Assembly: GCA_028683685.1 (NCBI GenBank)
Contig: JAQUHH010000077.1
Coordinates: forward strand, 1-9,185
Length of the DNA: 9,185 nucleotides
Source: Bacteroidales bacterium
GTDB lineage: Bacteria; Bacteroidota; Bacteroidia; Bacteroidales; WCHB1-69
Direction of reading: 5' to 3'
Below the pieces are notes generated by a model. It was not told the DNA's origin. It searched no databases and saw only the letters and a program-made list of their open reading frames with translations. The position numbers and the translations under genes were made by a program. The first letter of the stretch is position 1. Every line of letters begins with the position of its first letter. Below, piece after piece: positions 1 to 6,137 of the stretch.

Positions 1-85
1 ATTTTACCATTTGGTCGCTTACGAAGTCCGCTTTAGTCAAAGGAACTTCGGATCTATCTACAGTAAAATTATTTTCAAAACTCAT
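1..85 (-). CDS. korB: 2-oxoglutarate:ferredoxin oxidoreductase beta subunit, N-terminal fragment
   Basis: Only the first 28 codons lie in the window; the gene continues past base 1. The reading starts MSFENNFTVDRSEV and runs through LTKADFVSDQMVK, which is the kind of short leader seen just before the WCPGCG thiamine-diphosphate-binding region of Bacteroidota KorB proteins. That region itself is outside the window. The ATG (83-85) is preceded by a strong AGGAGG at 91-96 with a five-base spacer. The identification rests mainly on position: it follows korA by nine bases on the same strand, and the two subunits form the CoA-dependent oxidative decarboxylase that passes electrons from 2-oxoglutarate to ferredoxin. 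Another 2-oxoacid specificity is possible. Confidence 0.75.
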   Translation of the reverse strand, partial: MSFENNFTVDRSEVPLTKADFVSDQMVK

Positions 86-90
86 GGTGA

Positions 91-96
91 CCTCCT
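91..96 (-). promoter_or_regulatory. Strong Shine-Dalgarno of korB, overlapping the korA stop codon
   Basis: On the minus strand the junction reads ATTTAGGAGGTCACCATG. The TAG at 95-97 stops korA and its last two bases are also the first two of AGGAGG, so the end of korA and the ribosome site of korB are physically merged. Bacteroidota genes usually show weak or no Shine-Dalgarno pairing, so a perfect core here stands out and suggests coupled or equimolar subunit synthesis (inference). Confidence 0.75.
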
Positions 97-1933
97 AAAT
101 CATTTTTGTGAATACTTCTTTTAACTCTTGAATTGAGAATGGTAAGCCTTGCATTCTATTATACTGTTCATATTTAAAATCGGGCCAGGTCATTCTTAGG
201 TAATTCGCAAATTGTCCACGATTTAATTCACAAACGATTATTTTTTTATATTTTTTAAAAATTTCTTCCGTATTTCTGGGTAGTGGCATTATATAACTGA
301 AATGTGCATGACCTATTTTTTTACCTTCAGCATGTAGATCGTTTACGGCAGAAAGAACGGCACCTTTGGTTCCGCCCCAGCTAACAACCAATAAATCACC
401 TTCTTGTTCTCCACTTACTTCTTGCAATGGCAAATATTCGGCAAGTTTTTGAACTTTTCCTTCGCGCAATGAAGTCATTAACTCATGGTTGTGAGGATCT
501 GTAGAAACCGCTCCTTTTCCATCTGTTTTTTCAAGTCCTCCAATGCGGTGACGTAGGCCTTCTGTTCCTGGAATTGCCCATCCTCTTGCAAGCGTTTCTG
601 GATCTCGCTTATAAGGCAAGTATGTTGAATCGTTCGCTTTTACGATGGGAGGATTAATCGGAGGAAGGTCCGCCACTTTCGGGATACGGAATATTTCCGA
701 ACCTTGACCCATTTGTCCGTCTGTAAGAAGAATAACAGGAGTCATGTGCTCCATAGAATATTTTGCTGCTTCGTATGCTTTATAAAAGCAATCAGCAGGC
801 GAAGATGCCGCAAAAACGATAAGGGGTGCTTCTCCGTTACGACCAAACAAGGCCATATTTAAATCTGATTGTTCCGATTTTGTAGGCAAACCAGTAGAAG
901 GACCTCCTCTTTGAACGTTTACAATAACCAATGGTAATTCTGTAATTACAGCCAAACCAATGGCTTCTGTTTTTAGAGATAATCCAGGACCAGAGGTAGA
1001 TGTTACGGCCATAGCACCGGCAAACGATGCTCCAATAGCAGAACAAACTCCGCCAATTTCATCTTCTGCTTGAAATACTTTGTTTCCAAGTGATTTATGA
1101 AAGGTTAGTTCCATTAAAATTTCGGTAGCTGGTGTAATGGGATAAGAACCCAAAAACAATTCGCGACCCGAACGTTCGGCAGCGGCCATTAAGCCCCATG
1201 AAGTCGCTAAATTACCAGTAATGTTACGATATCGTCCTTTAGGAATAACTGCCGATGGGGTATGAATTTTTGACAAATTCATTTCTGCAGATTCAGCATA
1301 CGCATATCCCGACATTAATGCCTTTTTGTTGGCTTCGGAAACAAGGGGATTTTTTTTGAATTTCTTTTCAATTAAATAAATTACTTTCTCAATGTTGTAA
1401 TCGACTATTGCGATAACCATTCCAAGAGCAAAGATGTTTTTTGAGCGTTCTGCCGTCTTTTGATCCATTCCTGCCTCAACAGCTGCAATGGCTGCCATTG
1501 AAGTCATAGGAGCTTTAATTAAACGGTAGCTGCTCATTACACTGGTGTCGTCCAATGGATTTGACGAATAACCTGCTTTGGTATACGCTTTTTCTTCAAA
1601 ATTGTCAGAGTCCACAATGAGGGTAGCTCCTTTTTTTGCAGATTTAATATTTGCGGCTAAAGATGCCGGGTTCATACAAATCAGAATATCGCATTCATCA
1701 CCGGAAGTTAGAATTTTACCTCCAACGTGAACTTGGAATCCCGATACACCTGCAATAGTGTTGTGAGGCGGACGAATTTCTGCTGGATAGTAAGGAAATG
1801 TAGATAAATCATTGCCTTCAACCGCAGCCGTGTCAGCGAACATAGTTCCGGCTAATTGCATGCCATCACCTGAATCGCCTGCAAATTTAACCACTATACT
1901 CTCTTTTTTTAGAATCTCGTGATTGCTGTTCAT
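95..1933 (-). CDS. korA: 2-oxoglutarate:ferredoxin oxidoreductase, fused gamma-alpha subunit
   Basis: This is the large subunit of a 2-oxoacid:acceptor oxidoreductase, which with KorB converts 2-oxoglutarate and CoA to succinyl-CoA, CO2 and reduced ferredoxin in the cytoplasm. The protein is 612 aa from the ATG at 1933, about the usual length for the fused form. Residues 14-220 are the gamma domain with the FAGDSGDG motif near its start (17-24). Residues 245-420 are the pyrimidine-binding thiamine-enzyme domain with YPITPATEI (264-272) and GGPSTGLPTKSEQSDL (343-358), the latter typical of KorA and not of pyruvate enzymes. Residues 510-612 form the C-terminal transketolase-like domain. The frame is open upstream to 2017, but that extension (MLNTPLYTDKK...) contains the promoter -7 box at 1974-1981, so the start at 1933 (MNSNHEILKK) is preferred. 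Substrate specificity is by motif only. Confidence 0.93.
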   Translation of the reverse strand: MNSNHEILKKESIVVKFAGDSGDGMQLAGTMFADTAAVEGNDLSTFPYYPAEIRPPHNTIAGVSGFQVHVGGKILTSGDECDILICMNPASLAANIKSAKKGATLIVDSDNFEEKAYTKAGYSSNPLDDTSVMSSYRLIKAPMTSMAAIAAVEAGMDQKTAERSKNIFALGMVIAIVDYNIEKVIYLIEKKFKKNPLVSEANKKALMSGYAYAESAEMNLSKIHTPSAVIPKGRYRNITGNLATSWGLMAAAERSGRELFLGSYPITPATEILMELTFHKSLGNKVFQAEDEIGGVCSAIGASFAGAMAVTSTSGPGLSLKTEAIGLAVITELPLVIVNVQRGGPSTGLPTKSEQSDLNMALFGRNGEAPLIVFAASSPADCFYKAYEAAKYSMEHMTPVILLTDGQMGQGSEIFRIPKVADLPPINPPIVKANDSTYLPYKRDPETLARGWAIPGTEGLRHRIGGLEKTDGKGAVSTDPHNHELMTSLREGKVQKLAEYLPLQEVSGEQEGDLLVVSWGGTKGAVLSAVNDLHAEGKKIGHAHFSYIMPLPRNTEEIFKKYKKIIVCELNRGQFANYLRMTWPDFKYEQYNRMQGLPFSIQELKEVFTKMI

Positions 1934-1973
1934 ATTTATTATTTTTTTATGTTTCTTAATCTCGAAGTTTTGA

Positions 1974-2002
1974 CAAAGGTACAGCTTTTTATCAGTATAC
2001 AA
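1974..2002 (-). promoter_or_regulatory. Bacteroidota-type promoter of korAB
   Basis: Read on the minus strand, TTG (2000-2002) is followed by 18 bases and then TACCTTTG (1974-1981). This matches the -33 TTG and -7 TAnnTTTG elements used by the Bacteroidota primary sigma factor, with spacing in the normal 17-23 range. Transcription would begin near 1967, leaving a leader of roughly 35 bases, A-rich near the ATG at 1933, as is common in this phylum. The match is direct; activity is inferred. Confidence 0.65.
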
Positions 2003-2010
2003 GGGGGTGT

Positions 2011-2038
2011 TTAACACGGTGTTAACAATTTTAAATTG
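2011..2038. promoter_or_regulatory. Two short palindromes upstream of the korAB -33 box; possible operator
   Basis: TTAACAC-G-GTGTTAA (2011-2025) is a perfect 7-bp inverted repeat with a one-base centre. It is followed directly by CAATTT-T-AAATTG (2026-2038), a perfect 6-bp inverted repeat. They lie 8-36 bases upstream of the -33 element, where an activator or a repressor could bind. I do not recognise the motif as that of a known regulator, and AT-rich DNA makes short palindromes common, so this is a suggestion only. Confidence 0.3.
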
Positions 2039-2144
2039 CTTGATTTTCAGGTATTTTCATAAATCATGATAAGTTTTTTGGGGGAATTTTATGAATCCCT
2101 CAAAAAGAGCTTCTGGCTTTAAAGAATTAGCCTGAAATTATTAA

Positions 2145-2160
2145 AAAACACTCTTGTTTT
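2145..2160 (-). terminator. Weak hairpin with T-run, possible terminator
   Basis: On the minus strand AAAACA-AGAG-TGTTTT forms a 6-bp stem followed by further T residues. It sits just after the last in-frame stop of the KilA-N relic (2167) and before the korA promoter, a reasonable place for a terminator. The stem holds only one G-C pair, so it is marginal. Confidence 0.2.
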
Positions 2161-2241
2161 AGAATCCTATTTGAAAGGAAACGAACGTTGTTTGTAATAA
2201 AAAAAGTAACTGGGTGACCAGGTGCCTGACGGCAGATTAAT

Positions 2242-2820
2242 TAATACATCTGCTTCATTTGCATAAATAAAAGACGCTTGTTTTGTACTGATTTCTGTAG
2301 GCATTAAATTTTCCTTAATGGCAACTGTATGAATGTGGTAGTTGACTTAGAAAACGTTCGTTGAAAATTCCATTCAAAGTTTAAACGGTCACTTTCGTCT
2401 TCCTTAAGATGTTTGAATTCCTTCATTAAATACACCTTAAATTCGGCATTAATTCACCTCCTAAATTCAAATGCAATATCTGCGTGTGCATAAGTACCAC
2501 CATATCGTCCGGCAGCAGTTAGTCCCATTGCATTTGTTTTTCATCCCACTCCTTTACCCTTATTTTATAACTATTCAAACCTGTATGACTTTTTAATTAT
2601 GGCAAATTCGCCATAATTAAAATCAGGATTGTAAACTGACTCCTAAATGCCTAAAAACTCAACGGTGTTTTTATTTCTAAGCCAGTCAGATACAAAAGTC
2701 ACCGTCTTTTGCTTTAAGCATATCTGTCAGTGAAATGAAATCTTGATTATTATCATGAATGATATTAATTTCGGGACTCAAGGGTTTAAGCCGTAAAATC
2801 TTCGTCTCGAATTCAGGTTT
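2242..2820 (-). pseudogene. Decayed KilA-N domain protein gene
   Basis: No frame is open across this stretch, but joined minus-strand pieces read as a KilA-N protein, a DNA-binding domain family found in phages and widespread in Bacteroidota genomes. Piece 1 (2820 to 2695) contains IHDNNQDFISLTDMLKAKDG. After a frameshift in a T-run, piece 2 (2693 to 2592) reads VSDWLRNKNTVEFLGI, a TAG at 2643-2645 where the family has Trp, then ESVYNPDFNYGEFAIIK. After another shift, 2590 to 2537 gives TGLNSYKIRVKEWDEK; then 2534 to 2346 gives NAMGLTAAGRYGGTYAHADI followed by AFEF, a TGA at 2454-2456 (again for Trp), and INAEFKVYLMKEFKHLKEDE. A last shift leads to NYHIHTVAIKENLMPTEIST and KQASFIYANEADVL (2343 to 2242). 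The usual C-terminal part (LFG-T-KEWR region onward) is absent. At least four frameshifts plus two stops argue for real decay and not one sequencing error. Confidence 0.85.
2591..2622. repeat. Perfect 13-bp inverted repeat with 6-base loop inside the KilA-N relic
   Basis: TTTTAATTATGGC (2591-2603) and GCCATAATTAAAA (2610-2622) are exact reverse complements around AAATTC. On the minus strand the same bases encode the conserved KilA-N stretch FNYGEFAIIK, so the symmetry may be a by-product of that protein motif. With A/T tracts on both sides it could nevertheless fold as a bidirectional terminator-like hairpin in RNA. Confidence 0.6.
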
Positions 2821-2945
2821 TTATATTTAAAAACTCCTTTTATATTATTTAGAAGTGTATTTTGTTCTTCGTTGGTAAAAAATTTTGGACTCACATTTTT
2901 TTCTATCCATTTTTAAATCCATTCGTCAAAATCCCTCACTATCAT
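2778..2945 (-). pseudogene. Unidentified coding remnant ahead of the KilA-N relic
   Basis: From an ATG at 2945 the minus strand reads MIVRDFDEWI, a TAA at 2913-2915, then KWIEKNVSPKFFTNEEQNTL and LNNIKGVFKYKN, ending at TGA 2778-2780. Its composition looks like real protein (amphipathic, charged, acidic and lysine-rich), and a single CAA-to-TAA change would explain the stop. I do not recognise the family. It overlaps the first KilA-N piece in another frame, so a frameshift near 2820 could join the two, or it could be the head of a different broken gene. The gene lying upstream ends only 22 bases away. Confidence 0.35.
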
Positions 2946-2967
2946 TAATTGATTTTTAGAAGTCCAG

Positions 2968-3672
2968 TTAAATAAAAACCACTTTTTCTTTTGGCATTTG
3001 ATCTCTTCCTTTGAGTTTTAAATAAAGCTGAGCGATAGCCAAAACGTCTTTTTTACAATAGGTAACAATGGCTTCTAAATCTTTTTTATTCCAATAATAA
3101 TCTCCTACCATGCTTCCATCAATGGCATCTTTTGGCGAATCGATGCCAAAAATAGCCGTAAGCAAATCCAAGGAAGTATAATTTTTATAATCTCCAAATC
3201 GCCACATGTCCATCGTATCTATAAAAGATGTTTCCCATGGTTTTTTCCCACTGCTGTCAAGGATAAAAGGAATTGAAATCCCATTGATAAGCATTCGACG
3301 ACACAAATATGGAAAATCAAATTCTTTGCCATTGTGTGCACACAATTGTGATCCTGGGCGTTTTTGAAATGTTTCCAACATCAGAGCAAACTCTGCTAAC
3401 AATAGTTTCTCATCGTGTCCAGAAAAAGCTTTTATTCGAAAATTATCTTCGTGGAAATAGCCGGTACAAATGCAAACTATTTTGCCAAACTCCGCATAAA
3501 TCCCTGCTTTTTGATACGTTTTTTGAATGTCCTCATCCTCGGTTTCACGAATACGCAGGGCTTTTTTCTCCCATAATTTTGAAAGACGCTCCTCCAGTTG
3601 TTCAAAATCAGGATATTGAGGTACCGTTTCAATATCTAAAAATAAAATGTTTTTAAAGTTTTGATATCTCAT
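2968..3672 (-). CDS. Predicted DEDDy 3'-5' exonuclease, PolB-exonuclease-like
   Basis: The 234-residue protein belongs to the RNase H-like fold family of stand-alone 3'-5' exonucleases related to the proofreading domain of family-B DNA polymerases. All three catalytic motifs are visible: Exo I FLDIETV with D13 and E15, Exo II HNGKEFDFP with D119, and Exo III YCKKDV with Y205 and D209, which makes it the DEDDy type. No polymerase domain is attached, and the length fits the family. It is expected to act in the cytoplasm on single-stranded or mismatched 3' ends, probably in repair; its physiological substrate is not evident here. The ATG at 3672 is the only plausible start, sitting about 20 bases from a -7 box. 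It diverges from the lipoprotein operon. Intact motifs contrast with the broken gene downstream. Confidence 0.88.
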   Translation of the reverse strand: MRYQNFKNILFLDIETVPQYPDFEQLEERLSKLWEKKALRIRETEDEDIQKTYQKAGIYAEFGKIVCICTGYFHEDNFRIKAFSGHDEKLLLAEFALMLETFQKRPGSQLCAHNGKEFDFPYLCRRMLINGISIPFILDSSGKKPWETSFIDTMDMWRFGDYKNYTSLDLLTAIFGIDSPKDAIDGSMVGDYYWNKKDLEAIVTYCKKDVLAIAQLYLKLKGRDQMPKEKVVFI

Positions 3673-3678
3673 AATTTG

Positions 3679-3700
3679 TACTTTTGAAAAATCAAAGATA
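3679..3700. promoter_or_regulatory. Interlocked divergent promoters: two facing -7 boxes in an inverted repeat
   Basis: TACTTTTGA (3679-3687), AAAA, TCAAAGATA (3692-3700) is a 22-bp imperfect inverted repeat, 7 of 9 positions matching. The left arm is a TAnnTTTG box for the plus-strand operon starting at 3711; the right arm, read on the minus strand, is TATCTTTG for the exonuclease starting at 3672. Start points would fall near 3692 (plus) and 3687 (minus), so the polymerase footprints overlap. For the plus direction a TTTG at 3660-3663 lies 15 bases upstream of the -7 box, rather close; I see no convincing -33 for the minus direction. Confidence 0.55.
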
Positions 3701-3710
3701 ATGCAACATT

Positions 3711-5009
3711 ATGAAAAAACACATCCATTTTCTATTTATTATTTCATTTTTATTGGTCTTTTTTAATTCATGTGTTGACGAATATGACAAGGCTCCCGAA
3801 ATAATATTTGAAACACCCAGCAGGAATCAGGTTTTTCAATACGGTGATACTGTTTTTATTCGTGCCAAAATCACGGATGAAGTTCCTATAACATTCGTAA
3901 GTGCTGAACTGTTAAACGAAGACAAAACTTCAAGAACCGCGCAGTATAAAACCGATTACAATGCAAAAGAAATTAATTATTATGAGGAGATAATACTGAA
4001 TATTAGCAAACTAAGTTCTGGAAATTACTTTCTTCATATTATGGCTCGAAATGAAAAAAATAGCCGATCTGTTTTTCTACCCATTGCCATCAATGGTATA
4101 AAATGGAAACTGACAGAAGTCTTTTTGATTACTAAAATATCCGAACAACAAACTGGAATAACATCCATCAACGAAAATGGAGACAACATAAACGTAGCAA
4201 CACTTCAAGGCGATTATTTGGCCTCGGGCATGAGCATCGAATACCAAAGTCTAATTATTTCTGGGAAAAACACAGGAGATTTGTCCATCCTTAATACTGA
4301 AGATGGTTCATTGGCTTGCTCGATTCCAAACTCCATTTCTGGACTTCATCCGTTTTTTAACTCATTGCACATTAGCGACAATCGGGTTTTTTCGGGCCAA
4401 CGAAATTCAACCATAAAGTGTTATGATTTTGCAGGAGGCTTAGTAAACTCATACGGGCTACCAGGAGAAAGACTTGCCAAAAATATTTTATATACTCAAA
4501 ACCGCCTTTTTGCCGAAACAGAAGATGTGCTCGGTGGCACTCGCCGACTCATCCAATATTATTCGGGTTCGTCCCCTGCAACCGACCACATCATTATTCA
4601 AGACATTATTTCATGGGATTATTACAACGACCGCTTAATTATTTTTGCCAATGTAAATAATGCCGGTAAAATTTACAGTTATAATTTTATAAACAATGTT
4701 TTTACTTTGCTAAAAACAACCGAAACCCCTATCACAATGGCAACATCCAAACAAAGAAGTGAGTTTTTTGTGGCCTGCCAAGATGCTATCTACCTGTATG
4801 ACGCATCAGTTCAAAATAAATTGACAAAAGTGATAAATCAATCGAATATTAAAAATATTTTTTACGACAGTTATGGCGAAAATATATTTATGCATAACTC
4901 ATACAATTTATATATAATCAACGCTGAAACCTACCAAATAATAGAACAGTTTGTTTCCCCCAATGAAATACTAAACATTCATGGCAGATACTCCGCAATT
5001 ACTGAATAA
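3711..5009 (+). CDS. Probable surface lipoprotein, Ig-like domain plus propeller-like domain
   Basis: The 432-residue product begins with a lipoprotein signal: MKKH, a hydrophobic run (I5-F18), then NSC with the lipidated cysteine at 21. The residues after it, VDEYDK, are acidic, resembling the lipoprotein export signal that sends Bacteroidota lipoproteins to the outer face of the outer membrane (inference). Residues 28-128 look like an Ig-like beta domain (PEIIFETPSRNQVFQYGDTV onward), similar to those in other Bacteroidota lipoproteins. Residues 130-432 contain about five to six loosely repeated strands-and-turn units (for example GDLSILNTEDGSL, KIYSYNFINNVFTLL, NLYIINAETYQII), as in a beta-propeller. 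No catalytic motif is seen, so binding or scaffolding is more likely than enzymology. It is first in a five-gene operon and overlaps the next gene by 29 bases. Confidence 0.75.
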   Translation: MKKHIHFLFIISFLLVFFNSCVDEYDKAPEIIFETPSRNQVFQYGDTVFIRAKITDEVPITFVSAELLNEDKTSRTAQYKTDYNAKEINYYEEIILNISKLSSGNYFLHIMARNEKNSRSVFLPIAINGIKWKLTEVFLITKISEQQTGITSINENGDNINVATLQGDYLASGMSIEYQSLIISGKNTGDLSILNTEDGSLACSIPNSISGLHPFFNSLHISDNRVFSGQRNSTIKCYDFAGGLVNSYGLPGERLAKNILYTQNRLFAETEDVLGGTRRLIQYYSGSSPATDHIIIQDIISWDYYNDRLIIFANVNNAGKIYSYNFINNVFTLLKTTETPITMATSKQRSEFFVACQDAIYLYDASVQNKLTKVINQSNIKNIFYDSYGENIFMHNSYNLYIINAETYQIIEQFVSPNEILNIHGRYSAITE

Positions 5010-5676
5010 TGATCTCCTTTTGAGTGAAGATGGTTCTTCAACCCTTTTTAATCATCGCTTTGGCGACAGCTATCACTCCATTCATGGTGCCATTGACGAG
5101 TCGATGCTTGTATATCTGAAAAATGGTTTTGAAAATTCACTTCAAACTTTTCATACTCATATTCATGTATTTGAACTTGGTTTTGGTACTGGATTAAATG
5201 CTTTGCTCACCATATTAGAAGCACTCAAAAACAATATTCATCTACGCTACGAAAGCATTGAAGCCTATCCCATCACAAATTCTGAAGTTGAAAAACTTAA
5301 CTATCCCGAACGCATTCTTCATCCTTTGGCAAAAGAGATATTTGAAAAACTACACAATTCGCCATGGAATATTGAACATGAACTCTTTCCAAAAATAAAA
5401 ATCCTCAAAAGAGAAATAAAACTAGAGGAGATGCCAGTTTTGAATCCAGAATTTCATGTGGTTTATTACGATGCTTTTGGGGCTTCCAAACAAGCCGAAA
5501 TGTGGACTGCGGAAATGATTGAAAAAATAGCCAAGGGCATTGTCAAAGATGGTATTTTCGTCACATACTCAACCAATGGACAACTCAAAAGGACACTCAA
5601 AAACCTAAATTTTAAAATTGAAAAACTTCCCGGTCCTAAAGGCAAAAGAGAAGTTTTAAAAGCAACAAAACAATAA
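4981..5676 (+). CDS. mnmD: tRNA 5-methylaminomethyl-2-thiouridine methyltransferase (stand-alone MnmD)
   Basis: The 231-residue protein matches the methyltransferase half of MnmC. It uses S-adenosylmethionine to make the last methyl transfer giving 5-methylaminomethyl(-2-thio)uridine at wobble position 34 of certain tRNAs. Visible motifs are LLSEDGSSTLFN near the N-terminus, YHSIHGAIDES (31-41), the SAM-binding FELGFGTGLN (64-73), YYDAFGASKQAEMW (162-175) with the likely catalytic aspartate D164, and the C-terminal PGPKGKREVLKA (217-228). The FAD-dependent oxidoreductase half of the two-domain MnmC is absent, as in other bacteria that carry MnmD alone. The ATG at 4981 lies inside the end of the lipoprotein gene; it gives the normal N-terminal length, so the long overlap is accepted. 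The stop overlaps the next start as TAATG. Confidence 0.88.
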   Translation: MADTPQLLNNDLLLSEDGSSTLFNHRFGDSYHSIHGAIDESMLVYLKNGFENSLQTFHTHIHVFELGFGTGLNALLTILEALKNNIHLRYESIEAYPITNSEVEKLNYPERILHPLAKEIFEKLHNSPWNIEHELFPKIKILKREIKLEEMPVLNPEFHVVYYDAFGASKQAEMWTAEMIEKIAKGIVKDGIFVTYSTNGQLKRTLKNLNFKIEKLPGPKGKREVLKATKQ

Positions 5677-6137
5677 TGGAAATAGAACGATTTAATATTC
5701 GAGTTTATGGGATTTTAATAAATTCCGAAAATGAAGTTTTATTGACCGATGAACATCGTTTAAATATGAATATGACAAAATTTCCTGGCGGTGGTTTAAA
5801 ATATGGTGAATCTACTATTGAATGTTTGAAACGAGAATGCATCGAAGAAATGAATCAAGAAATTGAAATAATTGAACATTTATATACTACTGATTTTTTT
5901 CTCAATTCAATGTTATTAGACACTAAAAAACAGCTTATTAGCATCTATTACCTCATCAAACCTAAAGAAAAACTTCGTTTGAAAATAGTAACAACGCCTT
6001 TTGATTTTACACAAAATGTGGATGGTCCACAATGCTTTCGATTTGTTAAAATAGACGATCTGAAAGAAGAAAATTTGAGTTTTCCGGTGGATAAAAAAGT
6101 AGTTCAATTATTAAAAGAAAAATACGGCAGCAGATGA
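5676..6137 (+). CDS. NUDIX hydrolase with slightly divergent Nudix box
   Basis: This 153-residue protein has a single NUDIX domain, a fold that hydrolyses nucleoside diphosphates linked to another group, using Mg2+. The Nudix box GX5EX7REUXEEXGU is present as G39, E45, R53, E54, E57 and E58, so all metal-binding glutamates are kept; the closing Gly-hydrophobic pair is replaced by N60-Q61. Upstream, VYGILINSENEVLLTDE is the typical first beta strands, and FPGGGLKYGES leads into the box. The substrate cannot be read from sequence. The start overlaps the mnmD stop by one base and its own stop overlaps the next start as ATGA, so it is translated from the same message. Neighbours offer no clear substrate; a nucleotide-sugar linked to the following membrane enzyme is only a guess. 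Confidence 0.9.
   Translation: MEIERFNIRVYGILINSENEVLLTDEHRLNMNMTKFPGGGLKYGESTIECLKRECIEEMNQEIEIIEHLYTTDFFLNSMLLDTKKQLISIYYLIKPKEKLRLKIVTTPFDFTQNVDGPQCFRFVKIDDLKEENLSFPVDKKVVQLLKEKYGSR

Noticed and set aside
837..1046. Minus-strand open frame of 69 codons within korA.
   Set aside because: It overlaps the conserved KorA thiamine-enzyme domain in another frame and its Trp/Cys/Tyr-rich product is typical of out-of-frame translation.
2090..2140. Possible terminator hairpins around GGCTTTAAAGAATTAGCC and CTCAAAAAGAG.
   Set aside because: Stems are only three to four pairs, with mismatches and no proper T-run, well within chance for such AT-rich DNA.
2448..2463. AGGAGGTGAATTAATG on the minus strand, a textbook Shine-Dalgarno plus start codon.
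   Set aside because: The frame it opens stops after seven codons, and the same bases encode the KilA-N stretch FEF..INAEF in the relic, with the TGA there replacing a Trp codon. It is most simply a by-product of mutation in the decayed gene.
2018..2967. Possible insertion sequence or phage attachment site in the non-coding gap.
   Set aside because: No transposase fragment, terminal inverted repeats, target duplication or tRNA gene end was found; the KilA-N relic alone does not define an element.
3309..3656. Plus-strand open frame of 115 codons inside the exonuclease gene.
   Set aside because: It lies fully antisense to an exonuclease with all catalytic motifs, its protein is low in recognisable pattern, and it has no promoter or neighbour to support it.
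5916..6107. Minus-strand open frame of 63 codons opposite the NUDIX gene.
   Set aside because: It is antisense to a gene with an intact Nudix box, and its Phe-rich product is what A-rich coding DNA gives on the opposite strand.
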